A stretch of 64,000 nt of DNA from an uncultured Bacteroidales bacterium (GCA_946185835.1 CAMHKW010000005.1:20150-84149); one strand, 5' to 3'; shown: positions 1 to 9,426, numbered from the stretch's first letter. Numbers and translations: made by a program. Notes: a model not told the origin generated them from the sequence alone.

Positions 1-3000
1 ACGCATTAACCCACGCACCAAATACACGCTTGGTCTTGGTGATGGCAGTTACAGTTCCAGATTTGACGGTAATCTCACCTTTTGCCGTAGCCGAAGTGCC
101 TTCGGCATATATACCGTAAGCATCTTGGTTGGCATGCGATGTGACAGTATAGGTTCCGTCAAGAGTAGCCTTTGCACCCGCTCTTATATGAACACCATAG
201 GAGTAGTTGCCCCATGCCGGTGTGCCGGCATTGTCGTACTCGGTGCTCGCTAAAATAGCACCACCTGAGATGTTAACAACTTCTGTTCCACCGGCTTCTG
301 TATAAACGCCTTTTGCTGACTGCCGTGCATACGCCTTGATATTTCCGCCTGTCATTGTGAAGGTGGTAGCTTGACAAGGATATACGCCAATTGAAGTATT
401 GGTAGCGTTGTTGTTGCGCGCAAGGATAGTACCGCCACGGAGTTCGAGGTCGCCATAGTGTGTTGCAACACACATCACCAAACCTGCGCGTGTGCCTTCA
501 TATTTGATTACACCGTTCTTTTGAGCCGAACTGTCGTCGATGATGAATTTCGAGCCTGTCTTATTGATAACAAGGAAGCGGTCGTTGGCGGTGCCGGTGA
601 AGGCGAGGGTATGGTTGTTGAGATCGAGTGTAGTGGTAGCGTTGGTGAAGTAAGCTTCGTCTTCGGTTGTGGTGCCTGCCGGTGGAGCGGGATTGTAGGT
701 GAGTTGCACTGACGAGTTGACATTGCTGAGCAGCCTGAGTGTGCAATTCTGTAGTTGCTGTGCGTCGGTCCATGCTGTGGCGAACGATTCGAATCGCTTG
801 CTTGTGCCGTTAGGCATAATAATCTCTGCTTCCCATTTCTTGAACACAGCCGTATAAGTGGCATCAGTAGTCACCGGTGCTATCTCAGGTGTCCAGCCGA
901 TAAAGTCATAGGTATTGCCATCGTTGATAGCAGGTGTAGAGCCGAACGAGGGTGTCTCGTTGCGGTTGTACTGCTTAACGGTGTTCACTCCGTTGACAGA
1001 GAAGGTGACGTTGTATTTGGTATTGACGCGATAGCGATAGCCTTCGGTATATTCTGTTGTGCCGGAAGCTAAAGCTTCTGCCGTACTTGGCGAGACAACA
1101 TATTGGGTCAGATTGCTTACATTCGATGAGGTATAAGAAGAATAGTACCCACCGCGAATCTTGATGTTGCTTGTACTTGTATTGGCATTTACGATTACCG
1201 GTTTAACCGATGATGGCGAATGGAACTTACCGTCCCAGATGGTGAGGTCGCCGGTAACAACATCGGTATGCTCTGTGGCTTTTCCGGCATCCTTCACTGT
1301 TGAGGTAGTATAACAACGCACTGCATCGCCAACAGTGGCATTGAACGTACCGCCGTCAACGACCATGGTGGCAGTACATGTAGCCGCAGCCCATGAACCT
1401 ATATCTATACCATAGCGAGCCGTGAAAGTAGGATTGCCTGAGATATGGGTTGTACCGCCAAATGCACGGACTGCATAGCCGCCTTTTGTCATAGTGAAGC
1501 TACCACCTGAGATATTGAGTTGTGCAGTGTTGTTGGTTGCACTTCCGTTAATGCGAGCCGCATCGTTGTTGCCCCCATCTTGAGGTGCTATTGCAGTGAA
1601 TGTACCGCCTTCGACATTCACAACGCCCGCTTCTTGAGCCCAAACACCGAAAGCATTTTCATACCCGGAAGTCTTAACCTCACTTGTGAATGTACCTCCT
1701 TTAATTTTTGCCACACCACCGGCATGAGCTGTAACGCCCGTTGCGCCACTTGCATTTGTCGCATAGACATTGAAGGTTCCGCTCTCCACATTGACTTCCA
1801 CGTTTGAGTTGCCGTATGAATACACTCCATAAGCTCCGGTATTCATACCATTGACAATAAATATTGGATTGCCGGTAACATTAGCCAAACCATAGTTCTC
1901 ACCGGAAACTGTCATATAGATACCTCTTGCGGTACTCCATGTGCTGCCATCTTTTATTGCCGTCACGTTGTAGGTACCACCGGTAATATCCGCTGCACCA
2001 TAGCCATAAACTCCGAATGCCTGACAGCCGTTTACATTTACAGTCAAGCCGTCTTCCAATGTTGTCTGAACATTACGGCGCATTACTTGTATGCCGGCAG
2101 CTTGATATTTGGCATGTGTTGCATTGATTGTACCACCGGATAATGTGGTCTTTGAATAAGCATATACGCCGGTAGCAGCACCGGCAGCAGTAACAGCATC
2201 GCCTTCTTTCTTTGCTTCAATAATACCACCGGTCATTGTGAACACACCGCCATTGGTTTGTACGCCGACAGCATTGCAACTTGCATGGGTGTTGTTACAC
2301 TTTAGACCGCCGCCTTGCAAAATCAATTCGCCGCCTGTAACATTAGCACAAATCAGATTCTCACCGCAAGCCCATTTGTTCATCAAGTAACCGTTGCCTG
2401 CGGCTGAGTTGTCGGTAACGATGAGTTTGCAATTAGCCTTTGACGGACTGACTTTGAGGAATACATTTTTATTGTATGAGGCAGTCGTGTGGTTACCCAT
2501 GGTCCAGATATGTCCGTTGAGGTCAAGGGTGATGATAGAACCTTCGTTGGCAGGGTTGAATACCAACTCTGTCATATTACCAACATTGGCTTCGCTACCG
2601 AGGTTGCTCAGGATGCGGATAGTTGCCTGTTTGTGCTTCATGGCTTCTGTCCATGCTACTTGAGCAGAATTATAGCGTGTAGTCGTACCATCAGCTGTTA
2701 CATCGGCATAGATGGCTTGACAGGCAGCGTAGTAGGTAACATCAGATGCCGCAATAGCGGGCAAAGGTGTGCCGTTAACGTATTGAGTTCCTCTGTTCCA
2801 TGTGTCTGTCGCCCAGCCAATCCATTCGCGTTCTGATGTCGCATCTTTATAGTCAGGACGCTCGCCTGTCCATACCGGCACCTTGCCGCTTTCCACTTGC
2901 GTCGTGGCAAGCTTCGTTGCACCGTTAAAGCTCATCCATGTCACGGTATATTCATTACCGGCAATTTTCTTTACATATCCGGCATCATAGATGGCTTGCT

Positions 3001-6000
3001 CTTTTGCCCTAACAACGTCCTTCACCGACTTGCCGGCGGCGATATTAGTTGTTCCGTTAGGAGCGACATTATAGTAACCGCCAGCCATTGAGAAATTGGC
3101 AAGTGTGGCACCTGTGTTATTGATAGTACCATTAGCAGATCCATCGCTATTCTTCACCATGAACTTACCGCCGTTGATAGTCAGTTTAGGTGCGTTTGCC
3201 GTTGTAACATACATACCATAGGCATCGGTGGTCTTGGCTGTTACCTTGAAATCACCATCGTTTACCGTACATGTTCCTTTATCGGCATAGATGCCGTATG
3301 CTTTATTGGTAGAAAGTGTCTTTACAACGAATGTACCGCCGTTAACCGTAACGGTAGGAGTGCCACTTACATAATAAATGCCTGAAGCATCGGAGTTGGC
3401 ATTGACATTGATAGTGACTCCGGCGTTGATTGTTGTAGTGTTGTTAGCTACATACAGACCTTTAGTATCAGATGTGCCGGCTGTGGTAGTTATCGTACCG
3501 CCGCTGATTGTAGTTGTACCGTATGAGATAATACCGCGTGCAGTAGTTGTGGTTGTGGTACTTGTGATATTGCCGCCATTGATATTGGCTTTAGAACCGG
3601 CAGTTACATACACACCATAAGTTATGCTGCCGGCTGAAGCTTTGATAGTGCCGCCTGTGGTAGTAAATGTGCTGTTTGCATTAGTCAGATTGACACCATA
3701 AACGTATTTTGAAGATGTGGAATGAGCGTTAATAGTACCTCCGTTAACATTGATTGTTCCACCTTCACTATATATACCGCTTACCAATTTATCGGCTGTA
3801 CCGGTTGATGTAACGTCAATTGTTCCGTCATTGATATTGACGACCGTCGTGGTGGTCGATGGTATGTTAATACCATGAGATGCACCATTCGATACCGCCT
3901 CTACCTTACCGCCGTTCATGGTGAACTTCTGACCGGAATAAAGATGCACTGCGTTGGAACCTTTCGAGGTATGGGTATTCTCTATATGCACCGTACCGCT
4001 GTTCAGAATCAGATGACCTTTGGTGACGTTGATACCATATACAGGATTGTCGCTGCGCGAGAACTTGGATAGTATCTTACCTGTTCCGGCACCGTTCTGG
4101 TCTTTGATGATGAAAGTAGCCGAAGCGTTATTGATGGTAATCATACTGGTTACCTTACCGGTGAGAGTATGTCCGTTGAGGTCAAGACCGCAGTTGTTAG
4201 CGCCGTCATAGGTAAAAGCAGAGGTAATAGTCAGGTCTTTGAGCAGTCGGATGGTTACATTGGTACCTCCGGCTTTGGCTTTGGTTTTAGCTGTTTCAAG
4301 TGCATAGACTTGTTCTGTTCCGGCAGAGGTAACGACCTCAGCCACAGGTGTGGCAAGCGTCCATGCACCACCGCTATACTCGTAGTAGATCTTCACGTTG
4401 GTGGCAGAGAGCGAATAATACAAGTCAACGGTGGCGTCGTTCTGCACGGCAAGCCAATCGCCGTTGTACCATATATACACCGTACCGTCCACCGTATAGG
4501 CTTTCTCCTTGCCTGCCACTTTGGTTGCCGGATGCCATACGCAGCCGTCGAAACAGATATAATATGTAGTGGCTGCTCCGACTTTATGATATGCCTCATC
4601 GCCTGTATTCTTCTCTATCTGCACAAAACTGCCGTTAACCAATGCCTTCTTCACGCCGCCTATTGTATAGAGACAGTTGGCGTCGATGGTTCCTTCGGGC
4701 GCTATGTCGCACCCCTGCTTGTTGTAAATCTTTCCATCAGAGCCGACATAGCTTTCTATCGGGTCTTCCCCTTCGCTTCCGGCGGTAGTGCCGGTCTTGA
4801 TATACTGATGCCAAGCACTGTTGAGCGTCCAGTTATACAGATGACCATCGTCTATTCCATCCCACCAGTTGTCGCAGGTGCCGGCTTTGACGTTAGCCCA
4901 TTTGTCGCGCAGCTCGAGTCCGGTCTTGTCTTTGGAATATACGGCGCTGACGGTCTTGGTGGAGCCACCTGAGCCATATACGTCGCCCGACGAGATATAT
5001 GTGAAGTCGTAGGTATGGTTGGCTTTCTCCGTACTCTTGTCGCTGGTGAACCAGCGGCCGTTGACGTTCTTGTAGGTAGTGGAAGCGGCAGCACGGGTGT
5101 AGGTGCCGTTCTCGTTGTGCATGTTAGCCGAGCGGATGTTAACCGTCACCCTGTCGCTAAGTACCTTACACTGTGTCATGGTGGTATTGGTGGGCAGAGT
5201 GCCGTATTTGAGCGTGCCGCCGCCGTTACCGACAATGCTTGCTCCGTGTGCGGTAGCATACAGACATTGTGCGCCCACATTGACCGTACCATCCACTATC
5301 AACGTGGCATCTTCCAGATTGGTCTTCGAGGTTCCTGTACCACGGTCGTAATGCGAAGTGAGGTTCTTGTAAGTGCGGTAGTAATATGCGTACATACAGT
5401 AAGTATCCCAGTCGTCCGCATCATACATATATACTTTTGCATTGATATTCAGTGTTGCGCCGGATTTCACTTCTACCACCGCACCGGCATGTGCCGTCAT
5501 CGGTTTACTTATGGTCAAAGTATTGCCGCTTTTCAGGATTATATGCATGTTGGCGGGTATAGGAAGATTGTAGTCTGCCGACGAAACCGACTCTCCCAAC
5601 ACATTCAGATTCAATGCATCGACGGTAGCCCCACCACCTAATTCATAGCATACGCGGTCGGTGGTAGGGTCGTACCACTTGCGGAGGGTACCACCTGACG
5701 CCAATTTGAAGAGAGATGAGTCGGTATTTTTTGCCACTAAGGGGAAGGTAACGGTGAATGTAGAGCCGTTACCGAATATAGCCCAGTGGCATTGGAGTTT
5801 AGAGCCATAGGCATAGTTAACGGGAGCTTCGACATTCTGTATGGTATAGCTTTGGAAGGGGAAGAATTTCCAACTACCTTTGTTGCTATATATTGTAGAA
5901 GAAGCCGTACCGCCGCGCCATTCGCCGCATTGGAAGTCCTCCCAAACAGTAGCGCCTGACGCAGCATTGATAACACCAACGCCCGAAGCATCGGTGTTGT

Positions 6001-7165
6001 TGCCCTGATCCATATCCTGACCCTTCACGAAGCCCCAAGCGTAGAGGTTAGAGCCGCTCTGGAGGTTGATAGTACCGCCTCGCGAGAGGTCGAGCACACC
6101 TACCGGTCCGCAGACTTGCGATGTAGGGTTACCGCCATTGACGGCTGTTTGTTGTCCGCCGATACAGATGTTTCCCGAACAATTGATGACGGCATCGGAT
6201 GCGAGTGTCAGTTTACGGTATGCCGACAGTGCCGGTGCCGAACTTGCAGAGGTGTAATGTTGCACCTTAGGTGTGGTCATCAGGTTGTAGGTCTCGTTGT
6301 AGGGGATGAACAGCGTGACGCCGGATTTGATAGAGTATGTGCCGGCTCCTACCACACCGTCGCTCACCACCACTATGATGTTGCCCGACGAAGCATTGGA
6401 GTTAGCGGTATTGAGGTTGTCGTACATCTTGCTTGTGCCTTTGATCCAGAATGTAGCTTTTCCGTCGTCGGGCACGAATTCGGCACCGATAGTAACATTG
6501 GATGTGAAGTTAGGTTCGCAGGTGTTGCCGAAGGCGAACCAGTTTTTGGTGGTACCGCCGTTGGTGGTGGTGTACCATCCGCGCAGTTTGTAGCCGTCGG
6601 CGGGGTGTGCGGTGAGCACAACTTTGCCATCAACGGTGATGGATGCGTAGTTAGATACGGCGGAGCCGTCGTGGGTTATATCGAACGAGCCTTTGGTAGG
6701 CTTCACAAAACTCATCTGTATGATCTTGATGAAGGCGGCGTGCATGTCAAGGTAGGCGTGCGTGTCGTCCATACCTGCCGTACCCGAGGTCACCGAGCCG
6801 CTGACATGTGCGGCACCTGAGCCTTGCAGCGCACCGGTGGAACTATACCAGCCGATGAACTTATATCCGGCATTGGCAACTGCCCAGAAGTGGTAGGTCG
6901 TCTTTTTCTTGTCACCACTGACCTGAGCCTTGGCACTCGGCGTGGTGGTCTCAGATGTCTGCACCGTGTTGCATGCCTTGTAAGCCGATGCTGCCGGCTC
7001 CGACGACGAAGTGCTGACATATACCTTACCGGCGCCGGAGGGGCTGCCGGCTCGCAAGTAGGCGCGACCGTCGGTGTATGCAGTACCGGCGAAGGTGTTC
7101 TCGACTGTTGCAAAAAAGCATCCCATAGCTACAAGGAGCAATACGTACAATCCTCTATTTTTCAT
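1..7165 (-). CDS. Giant secreted repeat protein, partial (C-terminus beyond left edge)
   Basis: The frame is open from an ATG at 7163-7165 to the left edge, 2,388 codons without a stop. I translated it in full and saw no frameshift. Residues 1-26 form a signal peptide (hydrophobic YVLLLVAMG, cleavage near TFA-G). Two short modules with GWY motifs follow (KFIGWY near residue 105, KLRGWY near 195). Three long modules each carry an LDLNGH or LDLNNH motif, near residues 993, 1550 and 2183. Two of these are preceded by an InlB/Listeria-Bacteroides-like repeat ending in WIGW or FIGW and DATY(Y/T)A. Between them lie dozens of short strands of the type VNGGTI, MTGGxI and SGGT, which suggests a right-handed beta-helix stalk. 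I infer a surface adhesin-like protein, possibly exported by type IX secretion because porX is next door. The C-terminal sorting signal that would prove this is outside the window. No enzyme motif was seen. Confidence 0.9.
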   Translation of the reverse strand, partial: MKNRGLYVLLLVAMGCFFATVENTFAGTAYTDGRAYLRAGSPSGAGKVYVSTSSSEPAASAYKACNTVQTSETTTPSAKAQVSGDKKKTTYHFWAVANAGYKFIGWYSSTGALQGSGAAHVSGSVTSGTAGMDDTHAYLDMHAAFIKIIQMSFVKPTKGSFDITHDGSAVSNYASITVDGKVVLTAHPADGYKLRGWYTTTNGGTTKNWFAFGNTCEPNFTSNVTIGAEFVPDDGKATFWIKGTSKMYDNLNTANSNASSGNIIVVVSDGVVGAGTYSIKSGVTLFIPYNETYNLMTTPKVQHYTSASSAPALSAYRKLTLASDAVINCSGNICIGGQQTAVNGGNPTSQVCGPVGVLDLSRGGTINLQSGSNLYAWGFVKGQDMDQGNNTDASGVGVINAASGATVWEDFQCGEWRGGTASSTIYSNKGSWKFFPFQSYTIQNVEAPVNYAYGSKLQCHWAIFGNGSTFTVTFPLVAKNTDSSLFKLASGGTLRKWYDPTTDRVCYELGGGATVDALNLNVLGESVSSADYNLPIPANMHIILKSGNTLTISKPMTAHAGAVVEVKSGATLNINAKVYMYDADDWDTYCMYAYYYRTYKNLTSHYDRGTGTSKTNLEDATLIVDGTVNVGAQCLYATAHGASIVGNGGGTLKYGTLPTNTTMTQCKVLSDRVTVNIRSANMHNENGTYTRAAASTTYKNVNGRWFTSDKSTEKANHTYDFTYISSGDVYGSGGSTKTVSAVYSKDKTGLELRDKWANVKAGTCDNWWDGIDDGHLYNWTLNSAWHQYIKTGTTAGSEGEDPIESYVGSDGKIYNKQGCDIAPEGTIDANCLYTIGGVKKALVNGSFVQIEKNTGDEAYHKVGAATTYYICFDGCVWHPATKVAGKEKAYTVDGTVYIWYNGDWLAVQNDATVDLYYSLSATNVKIYYEYSGGAWTLATPVAEVVTSAGTEQVYALETAKTKAKAGGTNVTIRLLKDLTITSAFTYDGANNCGLDLNGHTLTGKVTSMITINNASATFIIKDQNGAGTGKILSKFSRSDNPVYGINVTKGHLILNSGTVHIENTHTSKGSNAVHLYSGQKFTMNGGKVEAVSNGASHGINIPSTTTTVVNINDGTIDVTSTGTADKLVSGIYSEGGTINVNGGTINAHSTSSKYVYGVNLTNANSTFTTTGGTIKASAGSITYGVYVTAGSKANINGGNITSTTTTTTARGIISYGTTTISGGTITTTAGTSDTKGLYVANNTTTINAGVTINVNANSDASGIYYVSGTPTVTVNGGTFVVKTLSTNKAYGIYADKGTCTVNDGDFKVTAKTTDAYGMYVTTANAPKLTINGGKFMVKNSDGSANGTINNTGATLANFSMAGGYYNVAPNGTTNIAAGKSVKDVVRAKEQAIYDAGYVKKIAGNEYTVTWMSFNGATKLATTQVESGKVPVWTGERPDYKDATSEREWIGWATDTWNRGTQYVNGTPLPAIAASDVTYYAACQAIYADVTADGTTTRYNSAQVAWTEAMKHKQATIRILSNLGSEANVGNMTELVFNPANEGSIITLDLNGHIWTMGNHTTASYNKNVFLKVSPSKANCKLIVTDNSAAGNGYLMNKWACGENLICANVTGGELILQGGGLKCNNTHASCNAVGVQTNGGVFTMTGGIIEAKKEGDAVTAAGAATGVYAYSKTTLSGGTINATHAKYQAAGIQVMRRNVQTTLEDGLTVNVNGCQAFGVYGYGAADITGGTYNVTAIKDGSTWSTARGIYMTVSGENYGLANVTGNPIFIVNGMNTGAYGVYSYGNSNVEVNVESGTFNVYATNASGATGVTAHAGGVAKIKGGTFTSEVKTSGYENAFGVWAQEAGVVNVEGGTFTAIAPQDGGNNDAARINGSATNNTAQLNISGGSFTMTKGGYAVRAFGGTTHISGNPTFTARYGIDIGSWAAATCTATMVVDGGTFNATVGDAVRCYTTSTVKDAGKATEHTDVVTGDLTIWDGKFHSPSSVKPVIVNANTSTSNIKIRGGYYSSYTSSNVSNLTQYVVSPSTAEALASGTTEYTEGYRYRVNTKYNVTFSVNGVNTVKQYNRNETPSFGSTPAINDGNTYDFIGWTPEIAPVTTDATYTAVFKKWEAEIIMPNGTSKRFESFATAWTDAQQLQNCTLRLLSNVNSSVQLTYNPAPPAGTTTEDEAYFTNATTTLDLNNHTLAFTGTANDRFLVINKTGSKFIIDDSSAQKNGVIKYEGTRAGLVMCVATHYGDLELRGGTILARNNNATNTSIGVYPCQATTFTMTGGNIKAYARQSAKGVYTEAGGTEVVNISGGAILASTEYDNAGTPAWGNYSYGVHIRAGAKATLDGTYTVTSHANQDAYGIYAEGTSATAKGEITVKSGTVTAITKTKRVFGAWVNA

Positions 7166-7191
7166 AATCGTTCTGTTTTTTCTTTTCTTTA

Positions 7192-7266
7192 GATGTTCCG
7201 GAATTTCGGTGTTCCGGCGTTCCGGTGTTCCGATGTTTCGGCATTCCGGTGTTCCGATGTTCCGGC
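7192..7266. repeat. Period-8 tandem repeat (TTCCGGTG type)
   Basis: About nine degenerate copies of an 8-bp unit (TTCCGGTG, TTCCGATG, TTTCGGCA) in a row. The array ends 26 bp before the start codon of the giant gene, in its 5' leader. Confidence 0.8.
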
Positions 7267-7280
7267 TTTATGGTGCATGC

Positions 7281-7314
7281 AAAAAACGCCAAGTAGCACG
7301 GATGCTACCTGACG
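7281..7314 (-). terminator. Intrinsic terminator between small ORF and giant gene
   Basis: Read on the minus strand, a 12-bp stem (7314-7303 with 7298-7287, two wobble pairs), a TCCG loop and then six T form a canonical Rho-independent terminator. It starts 3 nt after the stop codon of the small ORF and lies 115 bp before the giant gene. It could end a small transcript, act as an attenuator for the giant gene, or terminate porX. Confidence 0.8.
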
Positions 7315-7317
7315 TAG

Positions 7318-7476
7318 TTAGGTGTATATTGTAAAGTGTTGATTATTAGCCCAATGGGGGGGGGTGAAAATACCAAACGTCATAGCGAGAGACTCGTTAT
7401 GACTACTTAGTGGCAAAGTCGATATCGGGCTTGTCAGTTCATGGTAATATGGGCTTTGCTTAAACTCGGTTTTCAT
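7318..7476 (-). CDS. Candidate small protein or leader peptide, 52 aa
   Basis: ATG at 7474-7476, stop TAA at 7318-7320. It begins MKTEFKQSPYYHELTSPI and ends FTPPHWANNQHFTIYT. A well-formed promoter lies about 110 bp upstream and a terminator starts 3 nt after the stop, so the unit looks like a complete small gene or a leader cistron. Codons 38-41 are built from a run of nine C on the coding strand (nine G at 7556-7564 minus 200, that is 7356-7364). With ten C the frame would instead end PPPLG and stop at 7346-7348. With eight C it would run into the terminator. I do not recognise the peptide and cannot exclude that it is untranslated. Its support is position, not homology. Confidence 0.45.
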   Translation of the reverse strand: MKTEFKQSPYYHELTSPISTLPLSSHNESLAMTFGIFTPPHWANNQHFTIYT

Positions 7477-7492
7477 CAGTACGATACCCTTG

Positions 7493-7550
7493 AATAACGT
7501 GGGTTAGTCTAAATAACGTGGGTTAGTCTAAAATAACGGCTGTTAATCTA
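7493..7550. repeat. 19-bp direct repeat, three copies
   Basis: The unit AATAACGTGGGTTAGTCTA occurs exactly twice (7493-7511, 7512-7530). A third diverged 20-bp copy follows at 7531-7550. The array lies between the predicted transcription start and the small ORF, so it would be in the transcribed leader. Confidence 0.85.
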
Positions 7551-7587
7551 ATGTATACAATATCTGCGAAAATATCCAAATTGCGCA

Positions 7588-7618
7588 CAAAATTATTAAA
7601 TCTTTTCTAAATGGCAAA
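7588..7618 (-). promoter_or_regulatory. Bacteroidales-type promoter for small ORF / giant gene leader
   Basis: On the minus strand, TTTG (7618-7615) and TAATTTTG (7595-7588) are separated by 19 bp, a close fit to the -33/-7 consensus. Transcription would start near 7580 and give a leader of about 415 nt to the giant gene if the terminator at 7281-7314 is read through. Confidence 0.65.
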
Positions 7619-7646
7619 ATGTTTTTGCTTTTTTTCTTGTTGTTGA

Positions 7647-7708
7647 GGTTCGGTTTTTCGGTATTCCTGTATTCCGGCAATCCGATGTCCCGGCAATCCG
7701 AGATTCCG
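7647..7708. repeat. Degenerate period-8 repeat downstream of porX
   Basis: Several TTCCGGCA/ATCCGATG-like octamers in the gap just after the porX stop codon. It belongs to the same family as 7192-7266. Confidence 0.65.
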
Positions 7709-7713
7709 TGGTC

Positions 7714-9294
7714 TTATTTGGGTGTCATGGTTACGAGTGGGATGAGCATCTCGTCCATCGACACGCCGCCATGCTGGAAGGTGTTGCGGTAGTACTGCAC
7801 GTAGTAGTTGAAGTTATTGGGGTAGGCAAAGAAGTCGTTGCCGGTGGCGAAGGCATACGTCGAGCTGAGGTTGGGTGCGGGCAGTCCGATGCGTTCGGGG
7901 TGCTCTACCCATATCACGTCGCGGCTCTTGCAGCTGAGCGACTTACCCACCTTATATCTGAGGTTGGTGTTGGTGTTCTTGTCGCCTATGATACTCACGG
8001 CGTTGTCGACGCGTGTGGTGCCGTGGTCGGTGGTGAGCACGAGGGTATAGCCCATTGAGGCTATCTGTCGCAATAGGTCGTAGGTCGACGAGTGGCGGAA
8101 CCACGAGAGGGTGAGGCTGCGGTAGGCGGCTTCGTCGCCTGCCAGCTCGCGCATCATCTTACTCTCGGTGCGCGAGTGCGAGAGCATGTCGATGAAGTTG
8201 ACCACCACCACCTGCAGCTGTGCGGGGTCGTTCTTCTGCGACTGCAGACGGTGTATCACCTTCTCGCCGAAGTCGCTCTCGTTGACTTTGTAGTAGCCGT
8301 AGCTGTAGGTCTTACGGTAGCGGCGGAAGAAGTTGTCGATCAGCTCTTTCTCGTGTTGGTTCTTACTCTCTTCGTCGCCTTCGTCGACCCACAGGTCGGG
8401 GAAGAGCTGCCCTATCTGTGTGGGCATCAGTCCGGCGAACAAGGCGTTGCGGGCGTACTGCGTGGCGGTGGGCAGGATGCTGCAATACAGCTCGTCACAG
8501 CTCACGTCGAACAGCTCGCTGAGTGCGGGTTGCAGCGTCTTGTATTGGTCGTAGCGCAGGTTGTCGAACACAAGCAGGCAGACGCGCTGTCCGTCGTCGA
8601 GCAGGGGCAGCACGCGGCTGCGCATCACGTCGGGCGACATCAGAGGGGTGCTCGGGTCGTTGAGCTTGACGGCGGGCAGCTTGCGGGTGTCGAACCACTG
8701 CTCGTAGTGTTGGCGTATGAAGCGTGCAAACAGCTGCTCCGCCTCGCGCCGCTGCATGCGAAGCATCTCTATCATGCCGCTGTCGCTCTCCGTGAGTTCG
8801 AGTTCCCAGCGCACCAACTCGCGCTGTATGACGTAGAAGTCGTCGATGCTACGGGCACTGTTGATTTTCGACGCTATCTCCTGAAACTCCTGTTGGTAGC
8901 CTGCCTGAGCATGCTGACCCACTATCTCGCGCTGGTGCAGATGTTTCTTCAGACATAGCAGTATCTGACTGGGGTTGACGGGCTTGATGAGGTAGTCGGC
9001 TATCTTCTCGCCGATGGCCATGTCCATGATGTTCTCCTCCTCTGACTTAGTGATCATCACTACCGGCACCTGCGGCAGCAGACGTTTGATTTCGGTGAGC
9101 GTCTCCAACCCGCTCAGACCCGGCATCATCTCGTCTAAGAAGACGATGTCGGGTTGGTGCTGACGGCTCAGGTCGATGGCGTCGACGCCGTTGCTCGTGG
9201 TGATGACCTCGTAGCCTTTCTGCTCGAGGTAGATGGTGTAGGGCGCGAGAAGCTCTATCTCGTCGTCAGCCCAAAGGATGGTAGGACGCTTCAT
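7714..9294 (-). CDS. porX: PorX: response regulator with PglZ/alkaline-phosphatase-like domain
   Basis: 526 aa. Residues 1-120 are a receiver domain with phospho-acceptor Asp54 (VFLDEMMPG), Thr82 and the K104-P105 pair. A helical linker leads to a C-terminal PglZ domain of the alkaline phosphatase superfamily from about residue 205 (LVFDNLRYDQ, then ILPTATQYARNALFAG). This is the architecture and length of PorX, the response regulator that with the sensor PorY controls type IX secretion genes in Porphyromonas. The family has metal-dependent phosphodiesterase activity on oligonucleotides. No porY or SigP gene is in the window. The gene is a single unit divergent from clpP and is preceded by a long period-8 repeat six bases from its ATG. 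A giant secreted protein follows on the same strand. Cytoplasmic. Confidence 0.93.
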   Translation of the reverse strand: MKRPTILWADDEIELLAPYTIYLEQKGYEVITTSNGVDAIDLSRQHQPDIVFLDEMMPGLSGLETLTEIKRLLPQVPVVMITKSEEENIMDMAIGEKIADYLIKPVNPSQILLCLKKHLHQREIVGQHAQAGYQQEFQEIASKINSARSIDDFYVIQRELVRWELELTESDSGMIEMLRMQRREAEQLFARFIRQHYEQWFDTRKLPAVKLNDPSTPLMSPDVMRSRVLPLLDDGQRVCLLVFDNLRYDQYKTLQPALSELFDVSCDELYCSILPTATQYARNALFAGLMPTQIGQLFPDLWVDEGDEESKNQHEKELIDNFFRRYRKTYSYGYYKVNESDFGEKVIHRLQSQKNDPAQLQVVVVNFIDMLSHSRTESKMMRELAGDEAAYRSLTLSWFRHSSTYDLLRQIASMGYTLVLTTDHGTTRVDNAVSIIGDKNTNTNLRYKVGKSLSCKSRDVIWVEHPERIGLPAPNLSSTYAFATGNDFFAYPNNFNYYVQYYRNTFQHGGVSMDEMLIPLVTMTPK

Positions 9295-9300
9295 TATTTT

Positions 9301-9426
9301 AGATTTTAGATTTCAGATTTCAGATTTTCGTGATGTCGAGATTCCGAGATTTCGAGATGCCGAGATGCCGAGATGTCGAGATGTCGAGATTCCGAGATTT
9401 CGAGATGTCGAGATGTCGAGATGTCG
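9301..9426. repeat. Period-8 tandem repeat (CGAGATGT type) at the porX start
   Basis: About a dozen octamers (CGAGATGT, CGAGATTC, CGAGATTT, CGAGATGC) preceded by AGATTTCAGATTT repeats. The array starts 6 bp upstream of the porX ATG on its 5' side and is the longest member of this family in the window. Confidence 0.85.

Noticed and set aside
4169..4972. 267-codon plus-strand frame within the giant gene
   Set aside because: It is antisense to the continuous repeat protein, has no family likeness and is rich in rare Cys/Ile/Val mixtures expected of a shadow frame.
8092..8958. 288-codon plus-strand frame opposite porX
   Set aside because: It is the antisense of a well-supported gene; Val/His-rich shadow sequence.
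9301..9426. CRISPR array
   Set aside because: The 8-bp units are contiguous without spacers, and no cas gene is present.
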